This document shows positions 27,923 to 28,978 of a stretch of 28,978 nt of DNA, one piece after another. The stretch's first letter is position 1. The number at the start of each line of letters is the position of its first letter. Position numbers and translations under genes: made by a program. A model generated the notes under the pieces. It searched no databases and had not been told where the DNA came from. It was given only the letters and a program-made list of their open reading frames with translations. Source of the stretch: Gemmatimonadota bacterium (GTDB lineage: Bacteria > Gemmatimonadota > Gemmatimonadetes > Gemmatimonadales > GWC2-71-9); NCBI GenBank assembly GCA_025361465.1, contig JANYAG010000166.1, forward strand, positions 1 to 28,978. Reading direction: 5' to 3'.

Positions 27923-28978
27923 ATGCGCCGGCGTCGTCCTGCGCTCGAGGGATTCCGTGGCTGGGGGCATCGCTTGCGAGCATTGAACGCAGGAATCCCG
28001 CTGGGATTGCTGTCGGCCCTCGTCACCGGTTGCGGCGGCGCGCCATCCTCGTCGTCGCCACCCCCGCCTCCACCGGCCACTACCGTCTCGACGATTGCGG
28101 TGACCCCGAACGACACCTCGGTGCTGATCGGCGCGCGCGTGCGGTTCACCGCCGTGCTCCGGAGCAGTAGCGGGGAGATCGTGACCGCGCCGGCAGTGGT
28201 ATGGACGACCGACAATGCCACAGTGGCCACCATATTCGACGGTACCGTCACCGGTGTGACACGGGGCACCACCAGCGTCCGGGCCACGAGCCAGGGAAAG
28301 ACGGCTGTGGCTTCCGTGCGAGTTGAGGCGACTCCCATCTTCCAGCTCTATGTCACGCCGGGCTCCCTGGGGATGCACCGCGGGGAGACACAACAACTGT
28401 CGTTCCTGGCTACGGACTCCCGCGGCATTCCGCTCACCGACCGCACCGCGACGTGGACCGCCGACAATCCCGGCATCGCGACGGTGTCGGCGAGCGGCAT
28501 GGTGACCGCGGTGGCCAACGGGCGGGCCACGGTCACCGCCCGGGTCGATGACAGTGTCGCGCACGCCGGGATCACCGTGTCGGATGCCACGGTGAATTTC
28601 GCGATCGCCTCGCTGCAGGTGATCCAGAACACCCAGAGCGTGACCGGAGCGATCCCGCTCCTTGCCGGGCGGCCGACCCTGGTGCGCGCGTGGATCACCG
28701 GGAATCCGCTGGCCCAGCCCCCCATCAGGGTGGTGCTGCGAGTCTTCCGCAACGGATTGCTGGTGCAGACGTTCGACCAGACCACACCGCCAGTGTTGGC
28801 GACCGTCTTCGGCGATCGGCCGCTGTCGGAATCGGCGAACTTCGTGCTGCCCGCCAGCCTCGATCTTACCGGCGTGTCGCTGCAGGCCATGGTCGATCCC
28901 GACGACGTCATCGCCGAAACCGACGAGTTCGACAACGTCTACCCGCTCACGGGGCGACTGAACCTGGGAACTCCCGTC
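27923..28978 (+). CDS. BIG2 domain-containing lipoprotein (3' truncated by window)
   Basis: ATG 27923 follows the M48 stop by 3 nt. The frame stays open to the window end (352 residues). An Arg-rich start, a hydrophobic stretch and lipobox VTGC (Cys37) mark a lipoprotein, followed by a Ser/Pro linker. Two bacterial Ig-like (BIG2) domains follow at about 58-130 and 135-215, each with the V-x-W-x-x-D-N-x-x-x-A-T-V pattern and the closing G-x-x-x-V-x-A. From about 220 there is a third beta domain that ends with a CARDB-like phrase (VIAETDEFDNVYPL). Related Gemmatimonadota proteins often continue into an enzyme or repeat domain, which is not visible here. Probably a surface protein co-transcribed with the M48 peptidase. 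Confidence 0.85.
   Translation, partial: MRRRRPALEGFRGWGHRLRALNAGIPLGLLSALVTGCGGAPSSSSPPPPPPATTVSTIAVTPNDTSVLIGARVRFTAVLRSSSGEIVTAPAVVWTTDNATVATIFDGTVTGVTRGTTSVRATSQGKTAVASVRVEATPIFQLYVTPGSLGMHRGETQQLSFLATDSRGIPLTDRTATWTADNPGIATVSASGMVTAVANGRATVTARVDDSVAHAGITVSDATVNFAIASLQVIQNTQSVTGAIPLLAGRPTLVRAWITGNPLAQPPIRVVLRVFRNGLLVQTFDQTTPPVLATVFGDRPLSESANFVLPASLDLTGVSLQAMVDPDDVIAETDEFDNVYPLTGRLNLGTPV

Overview
This is about 29 kb of GC-rich bacterial chromosome, almost fully coding. The gene content looks like Gemmatimonadota: a dense set of exported peptidases (S9, M1, two M28, M48) with Gly/Arg/Ala-rich low-complexity stretches, a DUF5829-type protein, a BIG2-domain lipoprotein, a Tat-exported Gfo/Idh/MocA oxidoreductase and a NagB/PIG-L fusion. 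The phylum is inferred from this profile; there is no rRNA in the window. I saw no tRNA, CRISPR array, transposase or prophage.

Layout. (1) 1-3830: tail of an S9 peptidase, then M1 and M28 peptidases on the minus strand, a peptide-degrading block. (2) 4019-8605, plus: a PH-domain membrane protein, a Tat-exported GH2 glycosidase and a Tat-exported Gfo/Idh/MocA oxidoreductase, probably a sugar-processing pair outside the cytoplasm. (3) 8614-13654, plus: FMN reductase, VIT1/CCC1-type transporter, an unknown protein, VOC protein, DUF5829-like protein, MsrA, signal peptidase I and a GNAT acetyltransferase. Several neighbours overlap by 4 nt, so much of this is probably one or two transcripts. (4) 13787-17544, plus: two small membrane proteins, a 31-codon ORF, a second M28 peptidase, a TSUP permease and an NTF2-like lipoprotein. 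(5) 17541-20315: Ada (minus), YjdI-type Fe-S protein (plus), a small lipoprotein (minus) and a phosphonatase-like HAD hydrolase (plus). (6) 20300-23206, minus: SPFH membrane protein, a short ribbon-helix-helix protein and the NagB/PIG-L fusion, transcribed in that order behind a 30-bp imperfect palindrome that overlaps a promoter. (7) 23295-28978: a lipoprotein with 14 propeller-type repeats (plus), a ThrE-type exporter (minus), an M48 lipoprotein peptidase (plus) and the start of a BIG2 lipoprotein (plus) that runs off the window.

The least ordinary signals are: (a) degenerate tandem repeats at the 3' ends of four plus-strand genes, each with a different unit but all with a 7-bp period; (b) a long hairpin between two convergent genes; (c) the SPFH / ribbon-helix-helix / NagB-PIG-L operon with its palindromic control site; (d) the 14-repeat lipoprotein divergent from that operon.
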